Shown: positions 46,868 through 56,936 of the stretch, one piece after another
How the letters are laid out: each line of letters starts with the position of its first letter
Numbering within the stretch: position 1 is the first letter of the stretch
NCBI GenBank assembly: GCA_934364985.1
Contig: CAKRMU010000007.1
Coordinates: 58,616-122,615, forward strand
From: an uncultured Porphyromonas sp.
GTDB taxonomy: Bacteria > Bacteroidota > Bacteroidia > Bacteroidales > Porphyromonadaceae
Length of the DNA: 64,000 bases
Direction: 5' to 3'
The notes under the pieces: model-generated
Database searches by the model: none
What the model was told of the DNA's origin: nothing
The model's input: the letters and a program-made list of their open reading frames with translations, nothing else
Made by a program: the position numbers and the translations under genes

Positions 46868-46974
46868 GAATACCCAATATTCGTCAGGGTGAATATAGGG
46901 TATTCGACAAAACGTATTCAGGGTATTCGTCTCGGCGAATATAGGGTATTCGCTCTGTCGTATTCAGGGTATCC
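46868..46974. repeat. Array R5 of the 23-bp tandem quasi-palindromic repeat
   Basis: The longest and most regular array: five units starting at 46868, 46891, 46914, 46937 and 46960, exactly 23 nt apart. Cores are GAATACCCAATATTC, GAATATAGGGTATTC (twice, units 2 and 4) and GTATTCAGGGTATTC/CC (units 3 and 5), so two core types alternate. Linkers are GTCAGGGT, GACAAAAC, GTCTCGGC and GCTCTGTC. It lies in the 429-nt gap between divergent folP and the S41 protease gene. Confidence 0.92.
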
Positions 46975-47133
46975 ATTCCATACAAACGCAGACCACTGGA
47001 AAACAAGCTGTTACATACGACTTCAACAGTAGGCACCGAAGTCTTGACAGATCTGCCACACTAATAGGGGAGAGTAGCCGTACAGAGAGACGAAAGAGTG
47101 TGAATCATGGAGTGGTATTGCCAAAGATTTTTG

Positions 47134-47141
47134 TAACTTTG
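47134..47141 (+). promoter_or_regulatory. Candidate -7 box of the S41 protease operon
   Basis: TAACTTTG, matching TAnnTTTG, 54 nt before the ATG at 47195. A TTG lies only 13 nt upstream, so the -33 element is not supported. Confidence 0.4.
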
Positions 47142-47194
47142 TAGATATTATGGTTTAGGATAAAGAGGAGAGGGGAAATAGCATTTTTGCATAT

Positions 47195-48925
47195 ATGAGA
47201 CGTACTTTCATCAAACTGTTGCCAATGATTGCCGTTGCAGGTCTTTTCGTAGAGCTCCCATTAGTGGCGTCTACTACCTATATTACGGGGACTCCGGATA
47301 GTCTTTCTACATTTCATGGCGTCCGTAGAGCATCCGAAGTATTCGCGGCAACCCTTGCTCAAACGACCACCTATTACGTGGATAGTGCCACGACAAAAAA
47401 CGCACTGAAATTGGGCGAAAGAGGCATCGTGGCGATGCTCTCAGGCTTAGACCCATATACAGAATATCTCCCTGAGGATAGCAGAGAGGATTTTGAGGTG
47501 ATGGCCACCGGAGCTTATGCCGGGATCGGTGCCTATATCCAGCAAGTGGATAGCATCGTGTACATTCGGTACCCTATGGAAGGTTCACCGGCACGAAAAG
47601 CCGGCTTAGGCGTGGGGGATGCCATCTTAGCGATTGATGGCGAAAAGATGATCCCGGGGACGCCTACACTCGTTAGCAGTAAGCTCAAAGGCCCCATCGG
47701 CACTTCGGTACGTGTTTTGGTACAACCCTTAGGGGAGAAAGAGCCAAGGGAGGTCACGATTGCTCGGGATAACGTGGTACTGGATCAGGTGGTATCAAGT
47801 GGTGTGTATCAGGATAGCATCGGCTACATCCGTTTATCGGGCTTTACGACAGGGAGTGCGCAGGACGTCCGTAGAGCTTATGATAGATTGACCGAAGAAG
47901 CAGGGGGCAGGCTCTCAGGACTGATACTGGATCTCCGTAGCAACGGGGGCGGTGTTATGGATGGAGCTATCGACATATTAGGGATGTTTGTCCCAGAGAG
48001 GACAAAGGTGCTATACACCAAAGGACGCCTCCCTGAGACCTCAAAGACCTACTACACAGAGACCCCTCCGATTGCCCCGGATCTCCCTCTTGTAGTACTC
48101 ATCAATGGCGGTTCGGCATCTGCCAGTGAGATACTGGCAGGAGCCTTACAGGATCTTGATCGAGCTGTATTAGTAGGGAGCAAAAGCTTTGGTAAGGGAT
48201 TGGTACAGACGACACTACCTCTGCCCTACAATGGGTTGCTCAAAGTCACCATATCAAGGTATTATATTCCAAGCGGTAGATGCATTCAGCAACTCGACTA
48301 CTCTCACCGCAATCCTGACGGTTCGGTAGCGGCAGTACCCGATAGCCTTACCAATACTTTCTTCACCGCTAAAGGGCGTCCGGTCAAGGACGGAGGAGGT
48401 ATTCGACCCGATGTAGAGGTAGAGAGCGAGACGATGGATGCTATTGTCTTTGCGATGCTTTCTGAGGGAGCTCTATTTAAATTCGCCAATCAGCTCTACT
48501 TAGAGCGACCAAAAGCGAAACAATTATCGGAAGTCGTTATTACCGATGAGGATATTGACCGGCTTATTGATCGGCTCGAGAAGGATGGTTTGGAGTATGG
48601 AGAGATGAGCCTTGAGGCACTCAAAGCCCTTGAGCGTGTGGCTAAATGGGAGGGTTATACTGAGGAATCCACTAAAGAGACTATCGAAAAACTGAAGGTT
48701 GAATTGACCCCTTCGCTCCGCCGTGATGTTAAAGCCTCTCAAGAGCAGACCAAGCGGATGCTCAGAGGACTTCTTGCCCTTCACTACTTCGGTGAGCGGG
48801 GCGAGAATGCCGTAACTCTCGAAGCCGACCCCACCTTTGAGGAGGCACTCAAGATCATGTCTTCCAAAGAGAGGCAAGACGAAATCCTGCAAAAGCCCAC
48901 AGAGGTCTCAGTAGCATCACATTGA
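47195..48925 (+). CDS. S41 family C-terminal processing peptidase
   Basis: A 576-residue periplasmic serine protease with a signal or anchor segment (about 8-26), a helical N-terminal domain, a PDZ domain (about 105-190; SPARKAGLGVGDAILAIDGE) and a peptidase S41 core. The Ser/Lys dyad is Ser309 (GGSASASEI) and Lys334 (SFGKGLVQ). It trims protein C-termini in the envelope. It is followed after 12 nt by the SUI1 gene. Confidence 0.94.
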   Translation: MRRTFIKLLPMIAVAGLFVELPLVASTTYITGTPDSLSTFHGVRRASEVFAATLAQTTTYYVDSATTKNALKLGERGIVAMLSGLDPYTEYLPEDSREDFEVMATGAYAGIGAYIQQVDSIVYIRYPMEGSPARKAGLGVGDAILAIDGEKMIPGTPTLVSSKLKGPIGTSVRVLVQPLGEKEPREVTIARDNVVLDQVVSSGVYQDSIGYIRLSGFTTGSAQDVRRAYDRLTEEAGGRLSGLILDLRSNGGGVMDGAIDILGMFVPERTKVLYTKGRLPETSKTYYTETPPIAPDLPLVVLINGGSASASEILAGALQDLDRAVLVGSKSFGKGLVQTTLPLPYNGLLKVTISRYYIPSGRCIQQLDYSHRNPDGSVAAVPDSLTNTFFTAKGRPVKDGGGIRPDVEVESETMDAIVFAMLSEGALFKFANQLYLERPKAKQLSEVVITDEDIDRLIDRLEKDGLEYGEMSLEALKALERVAKWEGYTEESTKETIEKLKVELTPSLRRDVKASQEQTKRMLRGLLALHYFGERGENAVTLEADPTFEEALKIMSSKERQDEILQKPTEVSVASH

Positions 48926-48937
48926 CGTTTCAATACT

Positions 48938-49276
48938 ATGTCTAAAAAGAATCAAGGGGGATTGGTTTTCTCAACCAATGCTGAAGTGATGCAAGGATTG
49001 CATACTTCGCAGGACGAAATAGCGACACTCTGCCCCGACGAGCAACACCTTTTTGTACGAAAGGATGCCAAAGCTCGCAAAGGCAAAGTGGTAACCATCG
49101 TGGGCGGTTTTGAAGGGACTGATGATGACCTAATGGCTCTCTCTAAACGTCTCAAGACCGCTTGTGGTGTAGGCGGAAGTGCCAAGGAGGGAGAGGTGAT
49201 TATCCAAGGCGAATTAGTGGAGCGTGTCCATAAGCTCCTTGTGGATTGGGGCTACACAAAAACGAAAAAAAGATAA
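48938..49276 (+). CDS. SUI1/eIF1-like translation factor (YciH family)
   Basis: A 112-residue protein with the SUI1 fold: AKARKGKVVTIVGGFEG, LSKRLKTACGVGGSAKEGEV and IIQGELVERVHKLLVDWGY are diagnostic. Bacterial members resemble eukaryotic eIF1; YciH in E. coli affects start selection and stress-time translation. It overlaps the longest frame of the helicase gene by 31 nt. Confidence 0.92.
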   Translation: MSKKNQGGLVFSTNAEVMQGLHTSQDEIATLCPDEQHLFVRKDAKARKGKVVTIVGGFEGTDDDLMALSKRLKTACGVGGSAKEGEVIIQGELVERVHKLLVDWGYTKTKKR

Positions 49277-52200
49277 CGGCGGTGGCTGAATTAAAAAGTC
49301 TACATATCTATAAAGCCTCGGCAGGAAGTGGTAAAACCCATACCCTCGTACACGAATACCTTAATCTACTCTATGGTATTTACCAAAGCAGTCGCGGTAA
49401 AACGATCTATCCTGAGGGCTACAAAAGGATATTAGTGGCCACTTTTACCAATAAAGCCACAACCGAATTAAGGGAACGCATCGTCAAAGAGCTATATAAA
49501 AAGCATTCCGAAGGCGACCTATTGGCAGGCGAGATATTAGAGGAGATCCTACTGGATTACAGCTCTCTACGCGTGCAGACTATTGATTCATTTTTTCAAG
49601 AAGTCGTCCGTAGTTTTGTCTTTGAACTGAATAGTAGCGGGGCAAGCTCCGAACTTGTCCTCGACAGCGATCGGGCAATCGAGATGTCGGTAGACCGGCT
49701 ATTAATGTCGCTCCCTATCGATCGGATTGAGGGGCTTGAGCGATTGCTCTCAGAGGGTATCGAGTCTGGCAAGTACACAGATATTCAAAAAGCCATCTGC
49801 GAGATAGCCATACAGATGCTCTACCATCCCTTGTCTAAAGAGTACGACTTATCTGCCATAAGCCACACCGATATTCAAGAATCCGATATAGAGCTTCGGG
49901 CAATCCAGGACAAGAGATATAAGGCGATGGAAGAGGCTTATACCGAGTGTTATGAGCTTTTACAATCGCACGAAGGGGAGCTCGATTCAAGTGCTTATAA
50001 ATTTCTAAGTAACCTATATAATAAGAGTTTAGACAAACTTATCTCCACTCAGATATCCGAAGGAGAGACAAGCATAATTGACAAAAGAGTATCCCTCGAG
50101 AGCGAACATTTTATCGTAGCTAAAAAATATAGAGGCAAAGAGGAATATGCCCACTTAGAGGAGGCAGAGGAGGCATTTAGAGAAGCTATTTTACGCCTCC
50201 AAGACACCCTCAACACGAATGTCAAGGACTACCAATTAGCAAAGCTTCTCCGACGATATCTGCCCTACCTACCCCTTCTTTCCGATGTTCAGCAGGAAGT
50301 AAAGCGGTACCAAAAAGAGCATAAGGTCATACTTATCGAGGAGATTAATTCATTAGTCGACAGAGTGATTGATGGCTCTTCGATACCTTTTATTTACGAA
50401 AAAGTCGGTGGCAGAATAGATCATTATATGATCGATGAATTTCAGGATACCGACGGCACGCAATGGCACAACTTCAAGCTACTTCTTAAGGAAGGTCTCG
50501 ACAAAGGAAACCAGAGCTACCTCGTGGGTGATGTCAAACAAAGCATCTACCGATTCCGTGGTACCGATAGCTCTCTTCTCAATAGTGGCGTCGAAACAGA
50601 TACCGATCTGCTCCCTTTTGTATCTACTAAACCGCTCAAAGACAACTGGAGAAGCGATGAAATGATTGTGGCATTCAACAATGCTTTTTTTCAGGATATC
50701 TACCACTTTGACACCCACTGTGGAGGCGAAAAAAATACCGCAATCAACGCCGACATATATCGCTCTAATATCCTCCAAACCCCTAAAAAAGAAAACGGCA
50801 AAGGCTATATCCGCTTTGAATACATCCCTGAAAAAAGTAACGAAGATGCCGATACCCTCAAAGACAGAATCCAGGATATCCTCGTCTCTATTCAGGAGAA
50901 AGACGGCTACCAAGCTGGCGATATCGCCTTCCTTGTTCGGGAAAATAAAGATGCCCAAAAGGTAGCTCAGCTTCTCGAAATACTAACTAAAGAGGATCCC
51001 CAACACCGCAATTGCTACTCCTTTGTTTCGGACTTTGCTCTAAGGGTAGACCAAGCAAGAATCGTTAAGCTTATTGTAGCTCTTTTTCAGTTAGGTGCCG
51101 ACCCAGACAACGTAGCAAGCCAAACTTACTTTGAGGTAGCATGCTATATGCTCAGTCCGGAAGTGGCACAACGGGTGCCTGAATTTACTGAAATGCTTCA
51201 CTCCGGAGCTTCAATGACGGAGATCATTTACCGGCTATTGTCGGTTGTCGAAGTGCCACAAGAGGAGGAGCTATACCTCAATGCGTTCCTTGACTTATTG
51301 CACACCTTCATAGAGCGAGAGCCTAATACCTATCAATCCTTTAATAAATGGTGGGCGAAGGTAGGTGCTAATTCTTTGGTCTCAATGGGGGATTCCGATA
51401 GTAACAAAATCCAGATTATCACGATTCACAAAGCTAAGGGGCTGGAAAAGCCTATCGTGATAATGCCTTTCGTTAATTGGAAACTATCTAAAGACGGTCC
51501 TCAATCTACGGGCGTTGACTTTTGCAAGTCGAGCTATCTTCCTGAGGGATTTATGGACCACGCATTGCCGTTTTACATCATTCCGTCTTCCGTAACTAAT
51601 GTCCATCTTCATTCGCATATCCGTCAGCGCTATATGGAGATACACGAAGCCAATTATCTCGATACGCTCAATCTCCTATATGTGGCTTTTACTCGGCCTA
51701 AAAACCGCCTCTACCTCTTTACGAATGTGCCGGAAGATGCAAGCAAAACGAATATCGTGTCGACCATTGTGTATGATCGGATCAAATCGATTCCTGACAT
51801 CAGGGAGTGTGGAGATGCTTCGTGGAGCTTAGGAGAGGAGACACCGAAGGAGGGCGATAGTGGAGCTAAAGTCAAAGAGATGGGCACTAAGGATGCTCCT
51901 CAGCCCGTCACTCTGCACTTTGACTTATACAATAAACCTCTTGAGCTACCCTCGCTACGGGTGCAACCACCTTTTGATAATATCAATACGTTGCATGGCA
52001 AAACGATGCACGATATTATGGCAAGAGCTAATACCCCCGAAGATATTAAGCGAGCTGTTAATTGCCTAAGTCTTTCGGAGGATGATAAGGATAAGATTAT
52101 CGCTCACTTCCTAAAGACTTTCGAAAGCAACCCTATTATTCGCTACGCCTTTACTCCGAATAAAGACAAGCTAATACTGCGAGAAGACTCCGTATATATC

Positions 52201-52419
52201 CCGCAAAGTAGGCAGATAGAGCGGCCTGATCGCGTGGTGATCGAGGGGAAAAAGGCTATCGTTATTGACTTTAAATTCGGTGCCGTCACCAATAATCCGA
52301 GTCATCACAGGCAGGTACGTCGCTACATGAATCGCTTAGAGGAGACAGGGTTATCCGCTGAGGGATATCTCTGGTATTGGCAGGCTGAAGAGGAGATCGT
52401 TAAAGTTGAGAAAAAGTAA
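49246..52419 (+). CDS. UvrD/Rep-type helicase with C-terminal RecB-like nuclease (AddA-like)
   Basis: A 1057-residue protein. Walker A is ASAGSGKT (24-31), DEFQDTDGTQW (near 397) is helicase motif II, GDVKQSIYRFRG follows, and TIHKAKGLEKP is motif V. The C-terminus has a RecB/PD-(D/E)XK nuclease region with HGKTMHDIM (near 915) and VIDFKFG (near 1007), so this is an AddA-like double-strand-break repair enzyme. The AddB partner is not in the window. The first ATG lies inside the SUI1 gene; a GTG at 49282, just after the SUI1 stop, is an alternative start. Confidence 0.87.
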   Translation: MGLHKNEKKITAVAELKSLHIYKASAGSGKTHTLVHEYLNLLYGIYQSSRGKTIYPEGYKRILVATFTNKATTELRERIVKELYKKHSEGDLLAGEILEEILLDYSSLRVQTIDSFFQEVVRSFVFELNSSGASSELVLDSDRAIEMSVDRLLMSLPIDRIEGLERLLSEGIESGKYTDIQKAICEIAIQMLYHPLSKEYDLSAISHTDIQESDIELRAIQDKRYKAMEEAYTECYELLQSHEGELDSSAYKFLSNLYNKSLDKLISTQISEGETSIIDKRVSLESEHFIVAKKYRGKEEYAHLEEAEEAFREAILRLQDTLNTNVKDYQLAKLLRRYLPYLPLLSDVQQEVKRYQKEHKVILIEEINSLVDRVIDGSSIPFIYEKVGGRIDHYMIDEFQDTDGTQWHNFKLLLKEGLDKGNQSYLVGDVKQSIYRFRGTDSSLLNSGVETDTDLLPFVSTKPLKDNWRSDEMIVAFNNAFFQDIYHFDTHCGGEKNTAINADIYRSNILQTPKKENGKGYIRFEYIPEKSNEDADTLKDRIQDILVSIQEKDGYQAGDIAFLVRENKDAQKVAQLLEILTKEDPQHRNCYSFVSDFALRVDQARIVKLIVALFQLGADPDNVASQTYFEVACYMLSPEVAQRVPEFTEMLHSGASMTEIIYRLLSVVEVPQEEELYLNAFLDLLHTFIEREPNTYQSFNKWWAKVGANSLVSMGDSDSNKIQIITIHKAKGLEKPIVIMPFVNWKLSKDGPQSTGVDFCKSSYLPEGFMDHALPFYIIPSSVTNVHLHSHIRQRYMEIHEANYLDTLNLLYVAFTRPKNRLYLFTNVPEDASKTNIVSTIVYDRIKSIPDIRECGDASWSLGEETPKEGDSGAKVKEMGTKDAPQPVTLHFDLYNKPLELPSLRVQPPFDNINTLHGKTMHDIMARANTPEDIKRAVNCLSLSEDDKDKIIAHFLKTFESNPIIRYAFTPNKDKLILREDSVYIPQSRQIERPDRVVIEGKKAIVIDFKFGAVTNNPSHHRQVRRYMNRLEETGLSAEGYLWYWQAEEEIVKVEKK

Positions 52420-52423
52420 TGCC

Positions 52424-53440
52424 ATGATACCACTTTTAGGAATGACGCTCACGGCTCTTGAGGAGCTTGTAAAGAGCTACCAACAGCCACGCTTTCGGGC
52501 GAAACAAATAGCCCAATGGCTTTATCAAAAAAGAGCCACAAGCCTTGACGAGATGACTGATCTCCCGAAAGCTTTTCGCCAACTTCTTTGTGAGCAATAT
52601 ACGGTAGGGCGTGAGGCCCCTGTCGTCACTCAATGCTCCGCAGACGGCACAGAGAAGTATCTTTTTGCCCTCAAAGCCCAGCCTACGCTGCACTTTGAGA
52701 CCGTCTACATCCCCGAACCAGATCGTGCTACATTGTGTGTCAGCAGTCAGGTAGGGTGCAAAATGAATTGTTCGTTTTGTGCCACAGGGAGAATGGGGTG
52801 GCAGGCAAATTTGACGACCTCCGATATCATTAATCAGGTGCTGAGTGTCCCTCACTCCCAAGAGCTTACCAATATTGTCTTTATGGGGATGGGCGAACCT
52901 CTTGACAATTACTCACAGGTAAGCGATGCCATCGACATACTCACCAGTGACTACGGATTTGGCTGGAGTCCCAAAAGGATTACCGTAAGTACCATTGGCG
53001 TCAAGGAGACAATGCCTCGCCTTCTTAGCGAAAAGAGCGTCCACGTAGCCATAAGTATCCACAATGCTATCCCTGAGGAGCGTCTGAGTTTGATGCCGGT
53101 TGAGAGAGCTTTTCCCATCACTAATGTCGTCAAAGAGCTATCGCAACACGACTTCTCCGGTCAGCGACGTCTCTCTTTTGAATACATTCTTTTTGAGGGG
53201 CTTAATGATAGTCAACGCCATGCCGATAGTCTGATTAAAGCCATCGGTCATCTCGACTGTCGGGTCAATCTAATCCCCTATCATACTCTCCCCGATAGTC
53301 CCTATCATAGTCCGAAGAGAGAGACGATAGAGTGGTTTGAGAGCTACCTCAATAAGCACGGACTTCGCACCACTACTCGACGCTCGCGGGGGCAAGACAT
53401 CTCGGCAGCGTGCGGTATGCTCTCTGTTGAAAACCAGTAA
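52424..53440 (+). CDS. rlmN: 23S rRNA (adenine2503-C2)/tRNA methyltransferase RlmN
   Basis: A 338-residue radical-SAM methyltransferase. The 4Fe-4S motif is Cys112-x3-Cys116-x2-Cys119 (GCKMNCSFCATG) and the C-terminal reactive Cys lies in SAACGML. It methylates A2503 of 23S rRNA and A37 of some tRNAs. I chose the ATG at 52424, 4 nt after the helicase stop; an ATG at 52406 overlaps that gene. Confidence 0.95.
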   Translation: MIPLLGMTLTALEELVKSYQQPRFRAKQIAQWLYQKRATSLDEMTDLPKAFRQLLCEQYTVGREAPVVTQCSADGTEKYLFALKAQPTLHFETVYIPEPDRATLCVSSQVGCKMNCSFCATGRMGWQANLTTSDIINQVLSVPHSQELTNIVFMGMGEPLDNYSQVSDAIDILTSDYGFGWSPKRITVSTIGVKETMPRLLSEKSVHVAISIHNAIPEERLSLMPVERAFPITNVVKELSQHDFSGQRRLSFEYILFEGLNDSQRHADSLIKAIGHLDCRVNLIPYHTLPDSPYHSPKRETIEWFESYLNKHGLRTTTRRSRGQDISAACGMLSVENQ

Positions 53441-53455
53441 TACCACTACTATTAT

Positions 53456-54814
53456 ATGGCAGAGCGACAAGCAAAAGACCTAACAACAGGTCCCATTGGT
53501 AAGCATTTGCTGTACCTGTCACTACCACTATTGGGGTCGTCATTTCTACAATTGCTTTATAGCTTTATAGATATGGCGTGGCTTGGACGCCTATCTGGCG
53601 AAGCAGTTGCGGCAGCAGGTGCAGCGTCGGTATTCACTTGGCTTGCCAATTCTCTTTCACTTCTCAATAAAGTAGCTTCTGAAGTCGGGGTGGCTAATGC
53701 CCTTGGGCGAGGGGCAAAAGATGAGGCTCGCTCCTACGCCAGTCATACCTCCACGATGGCTCTTATCTTAGGTATAACGCTCCTCCTTATATATTTCTTA
53801 TTCGCTAACCCACTCATAGGTTTTTATAGATTAGCTCCTGAGATACACGACTTTGGCACCCAATACCTTGAAATTGCGGCATTAGGAATGCCTTTTGTAT
53901 TTATGGGGGCGGCCTACACAGGTATCTACAACGCTACGGGGCACTCCAAGGTCCCTTTCGTCGTTATGACTATCGGTGTCGTCACCAATATTATCCTTGA
54001 CCCCATATTTATATTTGTCCTTGAAATGGGTGTCGCCGGAGCCGCTTGGGCTACCATTATTTCGCAAGCACTCGGATGCTCACTTATCCTATATCAGATG
54101 CTGCTCAGGGACAAACTATTAGGGGGTATCAAGATCATCACACAGCTAAAAAAGAGGACCGTAAGACACATATTAAGTATAGGTACGCCCGTGGCCCTGA
54201 TGAATAGTCTATTTGCTTTCATCAATATGAATTTAGGGCGAATAGCCTCGCTTTATGGCGGGTACATAGGGGTCATGACCCTCACCACAGGCGGACAATT
54301 AGAGGGTCTCTGCTGGAATACAGCTCAGGGATTCTCCACTGCCCTCAGTGCATTCACAGGGCAGAACTATGGGGCTGATAAGCCCGAACGTATATATAAA
54401 GGTGTGCGGTATACCCTCTCTCTCTCTCTCTCCATTGGCATAATAGGCTTCCTCATATATTTCTTTTTGGGCGAAAAGCTATTCGCTCTGATAGTCCCCG
54501 AGGAGGCGGCATACATAGCAGGAGGTATCTACCTACACATACAAGCATTGCCACAATTATTCAGCATGCTGGAGATTACGAGTCAAGGGTTTTTCTATGG
54601 CATCCGAAAGACATTGCCCCCATCCCTCATCAGTATTATCGGTAATCTTCTAAGGATTCCGGCCGCTTACATCATCCTCCCACTCACCAATAACATCATC
54701 TCCCTATGGTGGATCATCGCCATCTCTACTATAGTCAAGGGATTGATGGCAGCTGCATATTACTTCTACATCAAGCACAAAGGCATCATCTCGGAGCGAC
54801 GACCTGCGTGCTGA
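53456..54814 (+). CDS. MATE family efflux transporter
   Basis: A 452-residue membrane protein with about twelve helices in two similar halves. The start (LTTGPIGKHLLYLSLPLLGS) and blocks such as SFIDMAWLGRLSGEAVAAAG and ATGHSKVPFVVMTIGVVTNIIL match MATE drug/Na+ or H+ antiporters. It follows rlmN by 15 nt and ends the run of genes that starts at 47195. Substrate unknown. Confidence 0.92.
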   Translation: MAERQAKDLTTGPIGKHLLYLSLPLLGSSFLQLLYSFIDMAWLGRLSGEAVAAAGAASVFTWLANSLSLLNKVASEVGVANALGRGAKDEARSYASHTSTMALILGITLLLIYFLFANPLIGFYRLAPEIHDFGTQYLEIAALGMPFVFMGAAYTGIYNATGHSKVPFVVMTIGVVTNIILDPIFIFVLEMGVAGAAWATIISQALGCSLILYQMLLRDKLLGGIKIITQLKKRTVRHILSIGTPVALMNSLFAFINMNLGRIASLYGGYIGVMTLTTGGQLEGLCWNTAQGFSTALSAFTGQNYGADKPERIYKGVRYTLSLSLSIGIIGFLIYFFLGEKLFALIVPEEAAYIAGGIYLHIQALPQLFSMLEITSQGFFYGIRKTLPPSLISIIGNLLRIPAAYIILPLTNNIISLWWIIAISTIVKGLMAAAYYFYIKHKGIISERRPAC

Positions 54815-55035
54815 GAGCTACTACATACATTCGGTACACACCAGAATAATCTACACTACGAGAGGTAGAATTAGTTTATATGACAAGTAAGTACTTTAAG
54901 TGTAATAAAGCTTAAATTTTAATTATATTATCCACTCATTTTGAATCGATATACACCTACACCAAATAGAATATAACTCAATGTAAATGAATAAATAGAC
55001 GTAGCACTATAAGCATTGCCTATCTTCATTGGCAT

Positions 55036-55119
55036 AGATACCCTAAATTCGTCCGAGTGAATACCTGGTATTTGTTTCGGCGAATTTCCTATATTCGGCA
55101 AGACAAATATAGGGAATAC
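55036..55119. repeat. Array R6 of the 23-bp tandem quasi-palindromic repeat
   Basis: Four units starting at 55036, 55059, 55082 and 55105, exactly 23 nt apart (AGATACCCTAAATTC, GAATACCTGGTATTT, GAATTTCCTATATTC, AAATATAGGGAATAC). Linkers are GTCCGAGT, GTTTCGGC and GGCAAGAC. It lies between codirectional genes (MATE and the V-ATPase operon), upstream of the V-ATPase promoter. The rest of the 493-nt gap is AT-rich with no gene. Confidence 0.87.
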
Positions 55120-55212
55120 AAATTATACAACTATCAACGTGTAAATAATGTTAATCATCGATGATTCAAATGAATGCTGAGAAAACATCATAAATAAAGG
55201 CATTATAAATCA

Positions 55213-55243
55213 TTGCAGAAAAAATTTTTTATTCGTACCTTTG
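55213..55243 (+). promoter_or_regulatory. Promoter of the V-type ATPase operon
   Basis: TTG (55213-55215), a 20-nt spacer and TACCTTTG (55236-55243), a full match to the Bacteroidota consensus. The leader to the ATG at 55308 is about 60 nt. Confidence 0.75.
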
Positions 55244-55307
55244 GGCATTATCGTTTGCCTCAAGGGGCAACATAACCAATAGAGACAGTATCATAGATAG
55301 GTGATAT

Positions 55308-55919
55308 ATGGATAATAAGATTCAAGAGTTAGCCGAAAAGATTTACCAAGATGGTATTTCAAAAGCCAATGAAGAGGCAGAACAGATAGCAGAGAAGGCA
55401 AGGAGCCATAGCGATGACATGATAGCTGAGGCAAGAGCCGAGGCTGAGAAGATCATCAGTAACGCCAAAGCCGAAGCGGCACAGCTCAGGAAGCAATCGG
55501 AGACCGATGTCAAGAATATGACCCTCAATGCAGAGGACTTGCTACAAGCGAAGGTCACCGAGATGATTAATAGTGCTGCCGTCAACAAAGCTGTGGATGA
55601 GGTATTTAGAGACCCCCAAACACTATATAAAGTAGTTTTGGAGATGTCTCGGCAGATGTTTGCTTCAGACACCCAAGGTGTGACCATATCAACGTCTGAT
55701 GCCCATGCTCTTGAGGAATATTTCCGCAATGAAGCTAAAGATGTTCTCGACAAAGGGGTAAAGATCAGAGAAGTAGCAGGCAAACCCGCGATGTTTGATA
55801 TCGCACCCGACGGAGCCGATTATAAAATCAACGTGAGCAAAGAAGCCTTTGCAGAATACTTCAAAGAGTTTATGCGACCACGCATGCGTAGCATACTTTT
55901 TGGTGACAAAGAGGCATAA
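55308..55919 (+). CDS. atpE: V-type ATPase subunit E (peripheral stalk)
   Basis: A 203-residue protein. A long Ala/Glu/Lys coiled coil (about 1-95; repeated AEKARSHSDDMIAEARAEAE pattern) precedes a C-terminal alpha/beta domain, the usual layout of V/A-ATPase subunit E. It holds the catalytic head against rotation. First gene of the E-DUF2764-A-B-D-I-K operon. Confidence 0.88.
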   Translation: MDNKIQELAEKIYQDGISKANEEAEQIAEKARSHSDDMIAEARAEAEKIISNAKAEAAQLRKQSETDVKNMTLNAEDLLQAKVTEMINSAAVNKAVDEVFRDPQTLYKVVLEMSRQMFASDTQGVTISTSDAHALEEYFRNEAKDVLDKGVKIREVAGKPAMFDIAPDGADYKINVSKEAFAEYFKEFMRPRMRSILFGDKEA

Positions 55920-55934
55920 AGAGCCAAGACTGAT

Positions 55935-56924
55935 ATGGGTAACTACTACACATTAGGTACACAGCTCCCTACCCTTAAGCAGGGTGATTATCACGCCCAC
56001 AAGCTAACCAGTAAAGACTTTGTCGAGGTATTAACGGCACAAGCAACCAAACGAGACCAAGAGCTTGTGCAGCTTATCCTCCTCAGTAATGACAATAAAT
56101 TGCTGATGCAAATGCTGAGAGGCGAGACCCCACATTTGACTGACGACAAGCTCACAGCTATAGGAGAGGAGAAGTTGAGGAGGCTCATCGCCCTCACCAA
56201 ACAGAGCCAAGAGATGGGGCTACGTACGGCACCGGAGCTCGAGGAACTAGGTTACCCTACCATAAAAAAGGGCGAATATCCCAAGTATTTAATTGACTTC
56301 GTTGCTTTTTACCTGCAAAACGAGCGAGAGCAAAAAAAACAACCCTATTTTTACGATGACTTACTCCTCATAGCCTACAGCCGATATATTCAGCAAAAAG
56401 GGAATAAATTCCTACGCTACTGGTACGGCATCGAGCAAGATATCGTAGCGACATTCGCGACTATTTCCGCCGAAAAATACGGGCTTGATCCACAGCAATA
56501 CATCATCGCTGATAAGCCACTCCACCAAGCTCTTATTGCAAAAGATTGGCAAAGCATATCTGCGTCGGTAGAGGGCAAGACTGCCATAACGATGAAGCAA
56601 ATTGCCGAGGAACCCATTCTTACAGTAAGAGAGGAAAAGATCGATAACTACAAATGGGGACTCCTTGATGAGGTGACTTTTTCAGATGTATTCTCAATAG
56701 ACGCGATGCTTGCCTACCTACTAAAGCTACAGATATTGGAGCGGTGGGAAAAGCTCGATAAGGTACATGGGGAGCAACAATTCAGACATATCGTGGAGTC
56801 GCTCAATAAAGACTTTCGCCAAGAAATGGATACATTTAAGCAGACAATGAAACATTTGGCACTGCAAAAAAAGCGAAGACAAGACGACAACGACAAACAA
56901 ACCATTGACATTATAATAGAATAA
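55935..56924 (+). CDS. DUF2764 V-ATPase-associated protein (candidate subunit C equivalent)
   Basis: A 329-residue soluble, mostly helical protein of the DUF2764 family, found in V-ATPase operons of Bacteroidota, here between subunits E and A. It starts MGNYYTLGTQLPTLKQGD and ends in a charged helix. No separate gene for subunit C is present, and this protein has the size and position expected for it. Subunit C equivalence is inference. Confidence 0.75.
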   Translation: MGNYYTLGTQLPTLKQGDYHAHKLTSKDFVEVLTAQATKRDQELVQLILLSNDNKLLMQMLRGETPHLTDDKLTAIGEEKLRRLIALTKQSQEMGLRTAPELEELGYPTIKKGEYPKYLIDFVAFYLQNEREQKKQPYFYDDLLLIAYSRYIQQKGNKFLRYWYGIEQDIVATFATISAEKYGLDPQQYIIADKPLHQALIAKDWQSISASVEGKTAITMKQIAEEPILTVREEKIDNYKWGLLDEVTFSDVFSIDAMLAYLLKLQILERWEKLDKVHGEQQFRHIVESLNKDFRQEMDTFKQTMKHLALQKKRRQDDNDKQTIDIIIE

Positions 56925-56936
56925 ACGATATACCAA

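Noticed and set aside
46868..46974. CRISPR-like reading of the 23-bp arrays
   Set aside because: The 8-nt linkers are too short and too similar to be spacers, the cores are diverged, and no cas gene is present.
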